Positions 51,195 to 59,779 of a stretch of DNA of 64,000 nucleotides are shown in pieces. How positions within the stretch are numbered: position 1 is the first letter of the stretch; every line of letters begins with the position of its first letter. This DNA is from Flavobacterium psychrophilum (lineage in GTDB: Bacteria > Bacteroidota > Bacteroidia > Flavobacteriales > Flavobacteriaceae): the NCBI GenBank assembly GCA_945862065.1, contig CAMAWT010000001.1, positions 186,001 through 250,000 on the forward strand, given 5' to 3'. The position numbers and the translations under genes were made by a program. A model generated the notes under the pieces. The model was not told the origin of the DNA and did no database searches. It was given only the letters and a program-made list of their open reading frames with translations.

Positions 51195-53149
51195 TGATAA
51201 ATCCTTTTAACATTACGAAAGCAGTCGATTATACTGATTTTGATATAGAAAAATTTTGGGTTGATTTTGGAGAAACTGGGTTTAAAGAATTTTTAAAGCC
51301 AAACTCTCCTAAACCAATGCTAATTATTGGTAGTAAAGGAAGTGGTAAAACACATATGTTGAAATATTTTTCATATGATTTACAGAAAATTAGATTTAAA
51401 GATAATTATGAAAATATCTTAAAGAACGACAAGTATTTAGGTGTTTTTATGCGATGCAAGGGGTTAAATTCTGAAAGATTTAAAGGTGATTTCTTAACGG
51501 ATGATAAATGGAATTTACTTTTTGGTTATTATTTAGATTTATGGTTTGCTCAAAAATTGATTAGAATATTAAATGATTTTAATATTGATGAAAAATTACA
51601 AGGTGATATATGTAAAAAAATAATCTTATTATTTGATAAATATAGTAGAGAAATTCCAAAGGATTTTAATCAGTTGCTTGAAGATCTAATTATATTACAG
51701 AAAGAGTTAGATTATAACATAAATAATATAGGTTTTATTGATGAACCAAAAATTGAAATACTTGCAACATTAGGGAGTTTAATTTTTGGAATTCCACAAA
51801 TAATCCAAAATAGCTTACCAGTTTTTAAAGATGTAAATTTTTTATATATTATTGATGAATTAGAAAACATTAGTGAAGAAAAGCAAAAAATAATAAATTC
51901 ACTTTATCGCGAAAAAGAGTTACCAGTAACGTTTAGAATTAGTGGTAGGCCTTATGCCTTTAAAACTTTCGAAACTTTAGGAAGCGGTGAAGAAAATGTT
52001 GTTCAATCTGAATATGAAGTTGCATTTCTTGATGACTTTTTTAGGCAAGATCCCGATAAATATAATGAATTTATAATTAAAATGTCTCTAAAAAAATTAC
52101 ATCAGAATGGGTATAATATTTCAGAAGAGGAGTTTTTTAATTATTTCGAAGAATTTAATATTGATAATTTCTATGAAAAATGTAGAAGTAAGCCAGATAA
52201 ATATTTAAATCTGCATATTAAACGATTAGAGGCATCTTTGTTGAAAATTAAGTTAGAGAAGGAGACTATTGAGTTAATTACCTCTAATTTAGTATGTCCA
52301 AGTAATTTATTGGTTGAAAAAGCTAAATTTTTATTGTTTTATCGATATTGGAAGAAAAATAATGGTAAGAAATTGATTGAAGGAAGTAGTGAAATACTAT
52401 TAATGGGAGACCAATATATTGAAAATAAATCTGTAGTTAAAAATGACATTACAACTATTATTAAATATTTCAAAGATGATTTACTAGATCAAGTTGCTAT
52501 AGATTCAAAAGAACTATTTCCATCATATACAGGAATAGAGAATTTCATAAAATTATCAAGTGGAATTCCAAGAACATTTTTGAATCTAATGAAGAATTCT
52601 TTTGATAATGCTTATTTTGAAAATGGAAAAATTCCGTTTAAAGAGTGTATAATTAGTATTAAGGCACAAGAAAAATCAGTTAAAGAAGCCTCAGAATGGT
52701 TTTTTGACGAAAACAGAATTCCATTTAAGCAAAATTCAAGTAATTCTCCAAAGATTATTTTAAATAGATTGTGTAACTTTCTCAGAGAGTTAAGATCTTC
52801 AAACATTCCTCCAGAATGTTCAATAAATTTATTTTCTATAGATGTAGAATTATTAACAAGTGAGTATCTTGATATTTTTAAAACATTAGAGGAATACTCA
52901 TATTTAATAAAATCTCAAAACAGAATTACAAAAAATAGCAGAGAAAAGAATGAAACTTTTTTTATAAATGGGACTATAGCGTCGTACTATGAATTAGCCA
53001 TTTCCAAAAGAGGAGTATTTGAAATTTCTAAGAATATTCTTGAAGCAATCTTTGAAGAAGATAAACATCAAATTTTAAAAGATAAAATAAAAACATATAA
53101 TGCACCATTTGAGAATGAATTACGTAATCAAACTAAACTTTCAATATGA
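51194..53149 (+). CDS. ORC/CDC6-like AAA+ ATPase of the ThyA-methyltransferase operon
   Basis: 651 aa. Walker A IIGSKGSGKTHMLKY (~residues 44-58), Walker B NFLYIIDELENI (~215-226), then FRISGRPYAF (~251-260) as sensor region. The N-terminal NPFNITKAVDYTDFDIEKFW resembles conflict-system ATPases labelled ORC-CDC6 family. The long C-terminal half is helical and may bind DNA. Coupled translation with both neighbours (one-base and four-base overlaps). Probably the sensor or motor of the system. Confidence 0.7.
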   Translation: MINPFNITKAVDYTDFDIEKFWVDFGETGFKEFLKPNSPKPMLIIGSKGSGKTHMLKYFSYDLQKIRFKDNYENILKNDKYLGVFMRCKGLNSERFKGDFLTDDKWNLLFGYYLDLWFAQKLIRILNDFNIDEKLQGDICKKIILLFDKYSREIPKDFNQLLEDLIILQKELDYNINNIGFIDEPKIEILATLGSLIFGIPQIIQNSLPVFKDVNFLYIIDELENISEEKQKIINSLYREKELPVTFRISGRPYAFKTFETLGSGEENVVQSEYEVAFLDDFFRQDPDKYNEFIIKMSLKKLHQNGYNISEEEFFNYFEEFNIDNFYEKCRSKPDKYLNLHIKRLEASLLKIKLEKETIELITSNLVCPSNLLVEKAKFLLFYRYWKKNNGKKLIEGSSEILLMGDQYIENKSVVKNDITTIIKYFKDDLLDQVAIDSKELFPSYTGIENFIKLSSGIPRTFLNLMKNSFDNAYFENGKIPFKECIISIKAQEKSVKEASEWFFDENRIPFKQNSSNSPKIILNRLCNFLRELRSSNIPPECSINLFSIDVELLTSEYLDIFKTLEEYSYLIKSQNRITKNSREKNETFFINGTIASYYELAISKRGVFEISKNILEAIFEEDKHQILKDKIKTYNAPFENELRNQTKLSI

Positions 53150-54102
53150 GTGTAGATTTTACATATTTTCACAAAGAAAGATTTAATAATTTAACCGATT
53201 TAAATTTAAGCTTTTCTTTTGATCTGTTTATATCTTTCTGTAATCAATCTTCTAGAGTAAAAGATGTTTTAGAAGGCATTAATTCGTCGAGAAAAGTACT
53301 TTTTTATGATGCAGAATCATTAGATATCAGTAGTTATGAGAATTTCAAAATTTCAAATAGAGAACTTGAAGATATAAAACGTTTTTTTGACGAATTCAAA
53401 TTGAATTCAACTATGAAAATTTGTTTAGATATAACAGGCTTTACTGTACCATATATTTTACTTTTTTTAAAATTTTTTCAAAAGAATAATATTTCAAATT
53501 TTTATGTAATTTATTCAGAACCAAACTATTATAAAGACAAATCAAAAACAAAATTTTCTGATGACTTTATAGAAGTAAAGCAAGTTGAGGGATATAGAGG
53601 AATGCATTCTTCAGATGAATCAAATGATTATTTGATAATTGGCTCTGGTTATGATTATTCAAGTATTATAGAAGTATGTAAGCATAAAGAAAATGTTCAT
53701 AAAAAGCATCAACTTTTTGGTTTTCCTTCGTTACAGCCAGATATGTATCAAGAGAATATACTAAAAATATATGATGCCAAAAATACATTAAATTTTGAAA
53801 ATATAAATGATCCTGAATTGAACTTGTTTGCACCAGCAAATGATCCATTTGTTACAGCTCAAGAAATTATGTCTTTTATAGAAAAAAATGATAAGGTTAA
53901 AAAGATTACAAATATTTATTTAAGTCCTATTTCTACAAAAGCACAAGCTTTAGGTTTTGGGTTATATTATATTTGGAAAAATTGCGATAAGGAACCTATA
54001 AGTATTATTTTTCCTTATTGTAATAAAATGTATGGTAATACTTCCGAAGGTCTCTCAAAAATTTCAGTTTATAATATTGAATTGCCTAAATTAGTAGTGT
54101 AA
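53146..54102 (+). CDS. Uncharacterised last protein of the ThyA-methyltransferase operon
   Basis: 318 aa, cytoplasmic. Strand-helix pattern with FDLFISFCNQSSRVKDVLE (~residues 24-42), KICLDITGFTVPYILLFLKF (~86-105) and IYLSPISTKAQALGFGLYYI (~262-281), suggesting Rossmann-like domains. I do not recognise the family. The start overlaps the ATPase gene by 4 bp. It could be the effector or the ligand sensor. Confidence 0.65.
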   Translation: MSVDFTYFHKERFNNLTDLNLSFSFDLFISFCNQSSRVKDVLEGINSSRKVLFYDAESLDISSYENFKISNRELEDIKRFFDEFKLNSTMKICLDITGFTVPYILLFLKFFQKNNISNFYVIYSEPNYYKDKSKTKFSDDFIEVKQVEGYRGMHSSDESNDYLIIGSGYDYSSIIEVCKHKENVHKKHQLFGFPSLQPDMYQENILKIYDAKNTLNFENINDPELNLFAPANDPFVTAQEIMSFIEKNDKVKKITNIYLSPISTKAQALGFGLYYIWKNCDKEPISIIFPYCNKMYGNTSEGLSKISVYNIELPKLVV

Positions 54103-54167
54103 TTTTAATTTTCAACTTAAGCTGAAAGTTTTAGATTTCAGATGCCACTCCTTTGCCAACGCTCCAA

Positions 54168-55277
54168 AAAAAATTACTGGCACAGTTTTTAGAAAAAACA
54201 TGTACGCTTCGCAACTTGCGCCAGTAATTTTTTCTCCAAAGCTTCTTTACATAATGTGGCATTATAGTGCATAAAGAAACACCCTGCTACTAATGAAAAT
54301 CACGGATGCACTATAATAACATTATGTAAAAAAGCCGCCACACCCAACGCGCTTGCCAGTGGCTCCAGGGCAACATTTTTTGCAGCTCCCATCGCATCAC
54401 CCAGCTACAAAAAACACCACCCTTCGCCACTGTCTTCAAGAACGTTCGCCATTTCATAGGAAACTTTACGGTCATACTTACTTTCAAGAACGTTTACGGT
54501 AACTGTTTTTAGCAACTAACTTGTTAAATCGGTAGTGTTTTCATTGCTTTTGTAAGTGCCTTTTCATTTTCATAACAACTTTTTTCTGGGCAATAACTTC
54601 TTCCGTCAGAACATCAATCAGGCACCCACAAAACCAAAAGAGCCAGCAAGAGTATCATTTTTCATTTGCCACAACGCACAGAGGTAATTGCTTTCACAAT
54701 AGCTGATGCCATAACGTTACTAAACAAGTTTATGCTGAAGACTAAAAACTGTAAACTGAACACTATTTGTGGCATCAGCTATTAATAAAAGCAATCAGAA
54801 ACTCCCAATAAGCAAATAAAAAAATGATACCCTTGCTCTGAGCTTCTGCCAACGCACTTGGTAAGTATTTGCATTGTTTTTTGAAGATGCTTCCCATTTC
54901 CATAACAACATTCCGATTGATTACTAAATCCTGAAAACTGAACACTATTTAAGCATCCTCAAAAATCAAATTGTAGAAGGAAGAGTATCAATTTTTCAGA
55001 TGGATAAAGCACATTTTCTTTTTCATCACACTCAGTCATCCATCTACAAAAAATTGATACACTTCCAAAGACGACCATCTTCCACATCAACACCCAATCC
55101 TTCAAACAAATTCAGATTATACGATGATGTTTAGTAAATGAAATCAAAATAAAAAATAAAAAAAAAGAGAGCAAAGATAAGTTCCAGGTTTACAAAAAAG
55201 CAAGTTCAAGCCCTACGGGTTTTTGAAAAAATCTCCACCCATTCGGGTAGTATTTTTTCAAAAAAACTTGCTTTTTT
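54168..55277 (-). ncRNA. Large structured noncoding region, copy 2 (element B)
   Basis: Same stem order as copy 1: f 54168-54181/54220-54233; e 54247-54271/54307-54329; a (about 54655/54835), b 54701-54710/54771-54780; c near 54885/54958; d 54979-55005/55038-55066; g 55194-55232/55252-55277. Bases differ from copy 1 while pairing holds: stem f TTACTGGC/GCCAGTAA replaces TTTTTGT/ACAAAAA, stem d GGAAG/CTTCC replaces GAAAG/CTTTC, stem g TTTTG/CAAAA replaces TTCAG/CTGAA. It lacks a ~55-base insertion that copy 1 has in hairpin g. Minus strand favoured for the same G-U reason. Confidence 0.7.
54405..54560 (-). pseudogene. Remnant of the small reading frame seen at 19863-20075
   Basis: Minus-strand frame LLKTVTVNVLESKYDRKVSY, then EMANVLEDSGEGWCFL and a stop, parallel to copy 1, but with a TAG just before LLK and no start. 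Either a dead gene or an apparent frame within the structured RNA. Confidence 0.3.
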
Positions 55278-55424
55278 GAAACCTTCCACTTGAACGAATG
55301 GCTTTCTTTTTTTCTTTTTTTTCTTTTGAAAAATTTATAGGTCGAGCGTAGCGAGAGACACCTGCATTTCAAGAGAAAATCCGCAGAAAATTGAAAATAT
55401 AATCAATTTTTAAAGCCGAATGTT

Positions 55425-55847
55425 ATGCCGAATTTTATCATCAAAACCCACCGAAAAGACACGATTTACTCAAGACCTCATTTATTTGTACTTAACAAAG
55501 GGATGAACAGCGGAAAGCCACAAAAAGAGCCATTTACAAACAGTTTTGTTGTCCTTTTTCAAAACGAGGAGGATTGCGAAAGTTTATTTTTCATCGCTTA
55601 TAGTTTATGGAAAACAAAATTCTGGCACCAATTTCTTTGTGGTTCCGTAATTCCATTCTTACGTCTTCCAGACTTCAAAAAAGAGTTTTTTCTAAAAGCA
55701 AAAATCATGATGGAAGAGCACGAGCTACATGTTAAGCATATTGCAGCACTAAAGCTTCTAGAACAAAAGGAAAAGCAGTTTCATGAGAATATCAATCTCA
55801 TAAACGATATGCGAAGAGTAATTTTATACCGCTATTGTAATAAATGA
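55425..55847 (+). CDS. Conserved mobile-element protein (DUF6943-like), copy 2
   Basis: 140 aa, the counterpart of 21015-21437 with most residues conserved (FVLNKGMNSGKPQKEPFTNS, YSLWKTKFWHQFLCGSVIPF, ENINLINDMRRVI). Here a terminator follows directly, without the 59-aa and SMEK genes found in module 1. Function unknown. Confidence 0.65.
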   Translation: MPNFIIKTHRKDTIYSRPHLFVLNKGMNSGKPQKEPFTNSFVVLFQNEEDCESLFFIAYSLWKTKFWHQFLCGSVIPFLRLPDFKKEFFLKAKIMMEEHELHVKHIAALKLLEQKEKQFHENINLINDMRRVILYRYCNK

Positions 55848-55875
55848 AAAAAGCCTGGTCTAACGACTAGGCTTC
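55848..55875 (+). terminator. Terminator behind DUF6943-like gene, copy 2
   Basis: AAGCCTGGTC, loop TAAC, GACTAGGCTT: same structure as the two terminators around the SMEK gene, with a compensated change (CCA/TGG to CCT/AGG). Confidence 0.8.
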
Positions 55876-55914
55876 TTAAGTTAATCCAGTAAAGGTTACC
55901 ACACGAAAACTGGA

Positions 55915-56091
55915 CTATTTATTTTTAGATTTTGTCAACCATTTTAATGAGAGCGAAACCGTAAAACTAACAGTTGCTCCCAACGCTGCTAAGATAATTG
56001 TTTTTACAATATCTTCAGAAAGAATATTGGGTAAAATACTCAATACTGTTCCTGATGCAGTGCCAGCTTTTAAAGAAATATTAGTTTCCAT
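55915..56091 (-). CDS. Small membrane protein of right-end module, copy 2
   Basis: 58 aa counted from METNISLKAGTASGT; an in-frame upstream Met (56139) is less likely by comparison with copy 1. C-terminal membrane helix KTIILAALGATVSFTVSLSL and a lysine-rich tail. Holin-like size; function unknown. Confidence 0.6.
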   Translation of the reverse strand: METNISLKAGTASGTVLSILPNILSEDIVKTIILAALGATVSFTVSLSLKWLTKSKNK

Positions 56092-56332
56092 CACGCGCTT
56101 TGCTGAGGTTCTCAATTTCTTTCTTGGCTTTATCATCAACAGTTATTTGGCTAATTGCAGAAATTACACCACCTGCAACAGCTACATAACCTGCTGTAGT
56201 AACTACTGCTGCAGGTAAAACAACAGGAGCAGCTACTATTGAACCACTAATACCCAATAATGCCAATCCAATACTTCTCAAAATCTTAAAAAACTTCGGA
56301 GTTGGAGCTTTCGCTCTTTCTAGTATATTCAT
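56081..56332 (-). CDS. Small Gly/Ala-rich membrane protein, copy 2
   Basis: 83 aa. MNILERAKAPTPKFFKILRS, then hydrophobic Gly/Ala/Val helices as in copy 1 (22971-23186) and a slightly longer charged C-terminal tail (VDDKAKKEIENLSKARDGN). Function unknown; possible phage-type pore protein. Confidence 0.65.
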   Translation of the reverse strand: MNILERAKAPTPKFFKILRSIGLALLGISGSIVAAPVVLPAAVVTTAGYVAVAGGVISAISQITVDDKAKKEIENLSKARDGN

Positions 56333-56344
56333 AAAAATAACTAT

Positions 56345-56740
56345 TTAAGATTTCACAATCAATTCAACACTTTCATTAGTATCTAAAACTCTATAAACCA
56401 ACCTTTTTAAGGCAGTAAATGCCTTTCGAGACATTAAGCCTAAACCTGGTCCAGAAAGCTTAGTTACCGGAGCAATACAACCATTCAATTCTTGCAATGC
56501 ATTATTGGCTGGATGAAACAGAATTAGACTTCTGTTTTTCACATCCAAAACCTCCAAATGCCACTGAAATTTTTGGCTGTATCGTTTTTTAATAAAATAT
56601 TTCCCTTCCGGAATGCAGGAAACTCTCGTTTCATTTTCTCTCCATGGTAACTCAATTGTATTACAAATGGATTTTCCTTTACATTCGAGTTTTCCGTTAG
56701 TTCCGTTAGGGAAATAAGTTCTAGTCAATTCAAGAACCAT
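56345..56740 (-). CDS. DUF5675 family protein, copy 2
   Basis: 131 aa, same length and motifs as copy 1 (LTRTYFPNGTNGKLECKGKS, CIPEGKYFIKKRYS, FHPANNALQELNGCIAPV). The HPAN and GCIAPV residues are unchanged. One-base overlap with the preceding 252-aa gene is also kept. Confidence 0.8.
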   Translation of the reverse strand: MVLELTRTYFPNGTNGKLECKGKSICNTIELPWRENETRVSCIPEGKYFIKKRYSQKFQWHLEVLDVKNRSLILFHPANNALQELNGCIAPVTKLSGPGLGLMSRKAFTALKRLVYRVLDTNESVELIVKS

Positions 56741-57498
56741 TACACTCCGCTATCTACTTTCACAACCGACAACGGGTTGAAAGCGCCATTTTTAAGCGGG
56801 TACATTTGTCCATTAACTTCTTGGAAAAACTCGATACCTAAAGCCAAAAACAATGGTTTTGTACTTGCAGCTGTAACCGCATTGGTATGAGTTATCGCCA
56901 CCGTCGGTGCCGAATTCCATGGCAAAATTGCAGTTTCTGAATGCGTTTCTACAAATGTTTCCGCTTCAAAATCTACTTCAGCACCAGCTGAGGTAATTTT
57001 AAAATGTGTTGTTCCACCTGGTGCAGCAATCATATTCGCAGGAACAAATGGTGCCAAATCAACTGTGATTTCTCCAGCAGCTCTGTCAATTGTTCCAACA
57101 TAAGGTGCAAACAAACTAGTTCCTAATTTACCACGGATGTTAAATTCAAAACCAACAAGCAATTCTGCTTCACCATCAATTACGTTTCGCAAACCACGTT
57201 CGCTCACAATATCCGCTTGGATAACTTTCACCATTTGTTGCGTTAGTCTACTAACCATTTTGCTGTCAGCAGAATTCATCAATAACGCTCTCAAAGCGAG
57301 TCTCAAAACCTTTCCAGCTTTTCCAGCTCTCCCAAATTCGGAACCATTCTCACGTGTTCTTTGAAACGCAGGATCATTCTTGATTCTGCTTGCATCAACG
57401 CCACCTTTTTCACGAGCCAAGTGTCCATCTTGGGTTTTGTAAAAAGTAATATCTCCGATAGTACCTTTTAGTTTAATTATGCCTTTCTGTCTAGCCAT
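56740..57498 (-). CDS. Conserved 252-aa Bacteroidota mobile-element protein, copy 2
   Basis: Exactly the same length as copy 1 (23591-24349) and the first ~60 residues nearly identical, while the last third differs more (e.g. TILPW region), as in a protein with a variable outer domain. No catalytic motif recognised. Confidence 0.7.
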   Translation of the reverse strand: MARQKGIIKLKGTIGDITFYKTQDGHLAREKGGVDASRIKNDPAFQRTRENGSEFGRAGKAGKVLRLALRALLMNSADSKMVSRLTQQMVKVIQADIVSERGLRNVIDGEAELLVGFEFNIRGKLGTSLFAPYVGTIDRAAGEITVDLAPFVPANMIAAPGGTTHFKITSAGAEVDFEAETFVETHSETAILPWNSAPTVAITHTNAVTAASTKPLFLALGIEFFQEVNGQMYPLKNGAFNPLSVVKVDSGV

Positions 57499-57628
57499 AA
57501 CATTAAAATTTAGATTATAAAATCAGTTAAAACTCCCTCAATCATCTTCCTGTTGCAACATCCATCGATTGATTTCATGAACAAATTTTAGTCAATTAAA
57601 CCGATTAAAAAAGTAGCACCAATACAAT

Positions 57629-57645
57629 ATGTCACTTTGTGACAT
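57629..57645. promoter_or_regulatory. Palindrome ATGTCACTTTGTGACAT upstream of the 252-aa operon, copy 2
   Basis: Perfect 7+7-bp palindrome around TTT in the 310-bp gap between divergent genes, at the position of GACACAAGTGTC in module 1. No other feature was seen in the gap. Confidence 0.45.
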
Positions 57646-57808
57646 AAATGGCAGAAATCGACATAAATACACGTTTTTGAACCTAAAAATTAAAAGTAAA
57701 TTGCAGCTTCTAAACAAAATAGATTTTTTACTAATTTTATCCTGTTCAAAAAATTGGATTATACGGCTTTCATGTAAGTCAAAGCCTAGTTAAAGCTATA
57801 GATAGTGT

Positions 57809-58012
57809 ATGAAAATTGAAAATAAGAGATTGTGTATCTACCCAAAGGACATACAACGTATTACAGGGAAGAGTTACAGGCAAAGCATAAGAATGTTGCA
57901 AAATATCAGAAAGGACCTCAATAAGCTCCAAAATGAACTTGTGAGCATCGAGGAGTTCTGCCAATACACTAGCTTAAAATATGAACAAGTTGAGCGTCTT
58001 ATTATTGGTTAG
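57809..58012 (+). CDS. Small DNA-binding-type protein next to attachment site, copy 2
   Basis: 67 aa, close homologue of 24616-24819 (CIYPKDIQRITGKSYRQSIR, VSIEEFCQYTSLKYEQVERL). It ends 154 bp before arm repeats and 230 bp before the attachment core. Likely excisionase or regulator. Confidence 0.65.
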   Translation: MKIENKRLCIYPKDIQRITGKSYRQSIRMLQNIRKDLNKLQNELVSIEEFCQYTSLKYEQVERLIIG

Positions 58013-58165
58013 TTTTTAAAGATTAGTTGTTCAAAAAACAAACTTTACTTGTCTGTAAAATAAATAACTACCTATTCAAATTTTAATCACAAAACGGAAT
58101 TTAAATTGAAGTATTTTTTGTAAATTTGAAGTATCAACATAGATGATAAACCACAATAATTTAGA

Positions 58166-58184
58166 GGGGTACTATTAGGGGTAC
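58166..58184 (+). repeat. Arm-type repeat pair, right end of element B
   Basis: GGGGTAC and GGGGTAC, starts 12 bp apart, ending 54-58 bp left of core 2. It matches the pair right of core 1 (25168-25188). Confidence 0.6.
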
Positions 58185-58230
58185 TTGAATTAAAAACAAA
58201 ATATACTACATTGTATATCAGCAATATAAA

Positions 58231-58260
58231 GGCACGAGGTTAATCCCTCTTTCTCCGCCA
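58231..58260 (+). other. Attachment core 2 with longer tRNA-Ser 3'-end remnant
   Basis: The stretch begins GGCACGAGG and ends CTCCGCCA, like the variable-arm/T-arm/acceptor end of bacterial tRNA-Ser with part of the T loop missing. It contains the 17-bp core AATCCCTCTTTCTCCGC (58242-58258) shared with 25050-25066. It marks the boundary of elements B and C. Confidence 0.75.
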
Positions 58261-58280
58261 GTAGAAATACAAACGGTACT

Positions 58281-58316
58281 AAAACCCACTAAATTCAACA
58301 ATTTAGTGGGTTTTTT
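58281..58316 (+). terminator. Terminator right of attachment core 2
   Basis: Stem AAAACCCACTAAATT/AATTTAGTGGGTTTT, loop CAAC, T-run. Counterpart of 25091-25126. Confidence 0.82.
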
Positions 58317-58358
58317 CTTTTAAGGTTATTCCAAATTATTCATTAAATCTCAAAGTTT

Positions 58359-58377
58359 AGGTGTCTTTCGAGGTGTC
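58359..58377 (+). repeat. Arm-type repeat pair, left end of element C
   Basis: AGGTGTC (58359-58365) and AGGTGTC (58371-58377), 12 bp apart, 101 bp right of core 2. Matches the pair left of core 1 (24974-24992). Confidence 0.6.
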
Positions 58378-58519
58378 ACTAAAAAATTAAAATTTAAGTG
58401 ACTCCTCGCAACGAAAGCACCGCTACTACAAGGTGTTCAATAACATATTCAAAAAATGTACATCTTGTGTGTAGTTATTAAATCGTATAAATTTAATACT
58501 AACTTTAAGGTCACCAATA

Positions 58520-59767
58520 ATGAACACATCCGTATCAATTCTCTTCTACATCAAGAGAGCAAAAGTCAACAATTTAGGAGTTTGTCCAATCTATACAAGA
58601 GTTACAGTGAATGCCAAACGTTTTGAGTTTAGCACCAACAAATCTATTAATCCAGATAAATGGTCTTCAGAAGGTAGCAAAGTTAAGGGCACTAACGAAG
58701 AAGCTAGAACAATCAATAGTCACCTTGATTATTTAAAAAATCAAGTTTTAGAAACGGAAAAGAAACTTTTCAAAAAAGACATCAGAATAACTTCTGAAAA
58801 TTTAAAGAATGAATTATTTGGGTTAACTGAAACCAAGCGCATGATTGTTCCCATCTTCCAAGATCACAACAACAAAATTAAAGAGCTTGTTGGAAAGGAA
58901 TACGCTCCAGGAACACTAGAACGCTATACCACTTCATTGAAACACACCATTGAGTTCATGCAATGGAAATACAATATTTCAGATATTGATATTACAAAGA
59001 TTGATCACGCCTTCATTACCGACTATGAGTTCTGGCTGCGTAGCATAAGAAATTGTGCCAATAACACCGCCGTAAAATACATCAAAAACTTCCATAAAAT
59101 AATCAAAATATGTTTGGCCAATGATTGGATTGAAAAAAACCCATTTGCTAACTATAAATCAAAAGTCAAGGAAGTAGAAAGAGTTTATTTAACCGAAGAA
59201 GAAGTTCAGGCTATAATTGAAAAAGAGTTCAAAACAGAAAGGCTTTCTTTAGTACGTGACATCTTCCTTTTTAGCTGCTTTACTGGTTTGGCATACATAG
59301 ATGTCAAAAACCTAACAAAATCGCATATAAGCATCGGTATTGATGGTGACAAATGGATATTTACCCATAGACAAAAAACGGAAAGTGCTTCAAAAATTCC
59401 AATCCTTCCTGTTACGCAAATGATAATCGATAAATACGAAAATCATCCACAATGTTTGAATGAAGACAAACTTCTCCCTATTCTATCGAACCAAAAAATG
59501 AATGCCTACTTAAAAGAAGTTGCGGACATCTGTAACATTGATAAAGAATTAACCTTCCACATTGCCCGACACACTTTTGCTACGACTGTAACACTTACAA
59601 ATGGCGTTCCAATCGAATCAGTAAGTAAAATGCTTGGTCACAAAAACCTGCGGACTACACAGCATTATGCAAAGGTCCTAGACAGAAAAGTAAGTGAAGA
59701 CATGAAAGTTTTAAAGGATAAATTTATTTTCGTGGATACGACTATAAAAAAATCGGGAGCTTTATAA
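58520..59767 (+). CDS. Tyrosine recombinase/integrase of element C
   Basis: 415 aa. Same domain order and catalytic motifs as integrase B (CFTGLAYIDVKNL, HIARHTFATTV, LGHKNLRTTQHYAKV). The catalytic part is nearly identical, but the N-terminal ~110 residues, which bind the arm sites, differ clearly, in line with the different arm repeats beside it. No RteC gene follows; a two-component block begins directly, so element C may be short or rearranged. Confidence 0.93.
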   Translation: MNTSVSILFYIKRAKVNNLGVCPIYTRVTVNAKRFEFSTNKSINPDKWSSEGSKVKGTNEEARTINSHLDYLKNQVLETEKKLFKKDIRITSENLKNELFGLTETKRMIVPIFQDHNNKIKELVGKEYAPGTLERYTTSLKHTIEFMQWKYNISDIDITKIDHAFITDYEFWLRSIRNCANNTAVKYIKNFHKIIKICLANDWIEKNPFANYKSKVKEVERVYLTEEEVQAIIEKEFKTERLSLVRDIFLFSCFTGLAYIDVKNLTKSHISIGIDGDKWIFTHRQKTESASKIPILPVTQMIIDKYENHPQCLNEDKLLPILSNQKMNAYLKEVADICNIDKELTFHIARHTFATTVTLTNGVPIESVSKMLGHKNLRTTQHYAKVLDRKVSEDMKVLKDKFIFVDTTIKKSGAL

Positions 59768-59779
59768 GCTTCCGATTTT
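59747..59779. terminator. Bidirectional terminator between integrase C and the histidine kinase
   Basis: AAATCGGGAGC and GCTTCCGATTT around TTTATAA, with A-run left and T-run right, overlapping the convergent stop codons. Confidence 0.75.

Noticed and set aside
58231..58260. Functional tRNA-Ser gene
   Set aside because: Only the 3' end is present and the T loop is incomplete; no anticodon arm precedes it. It is an attachment remnant.
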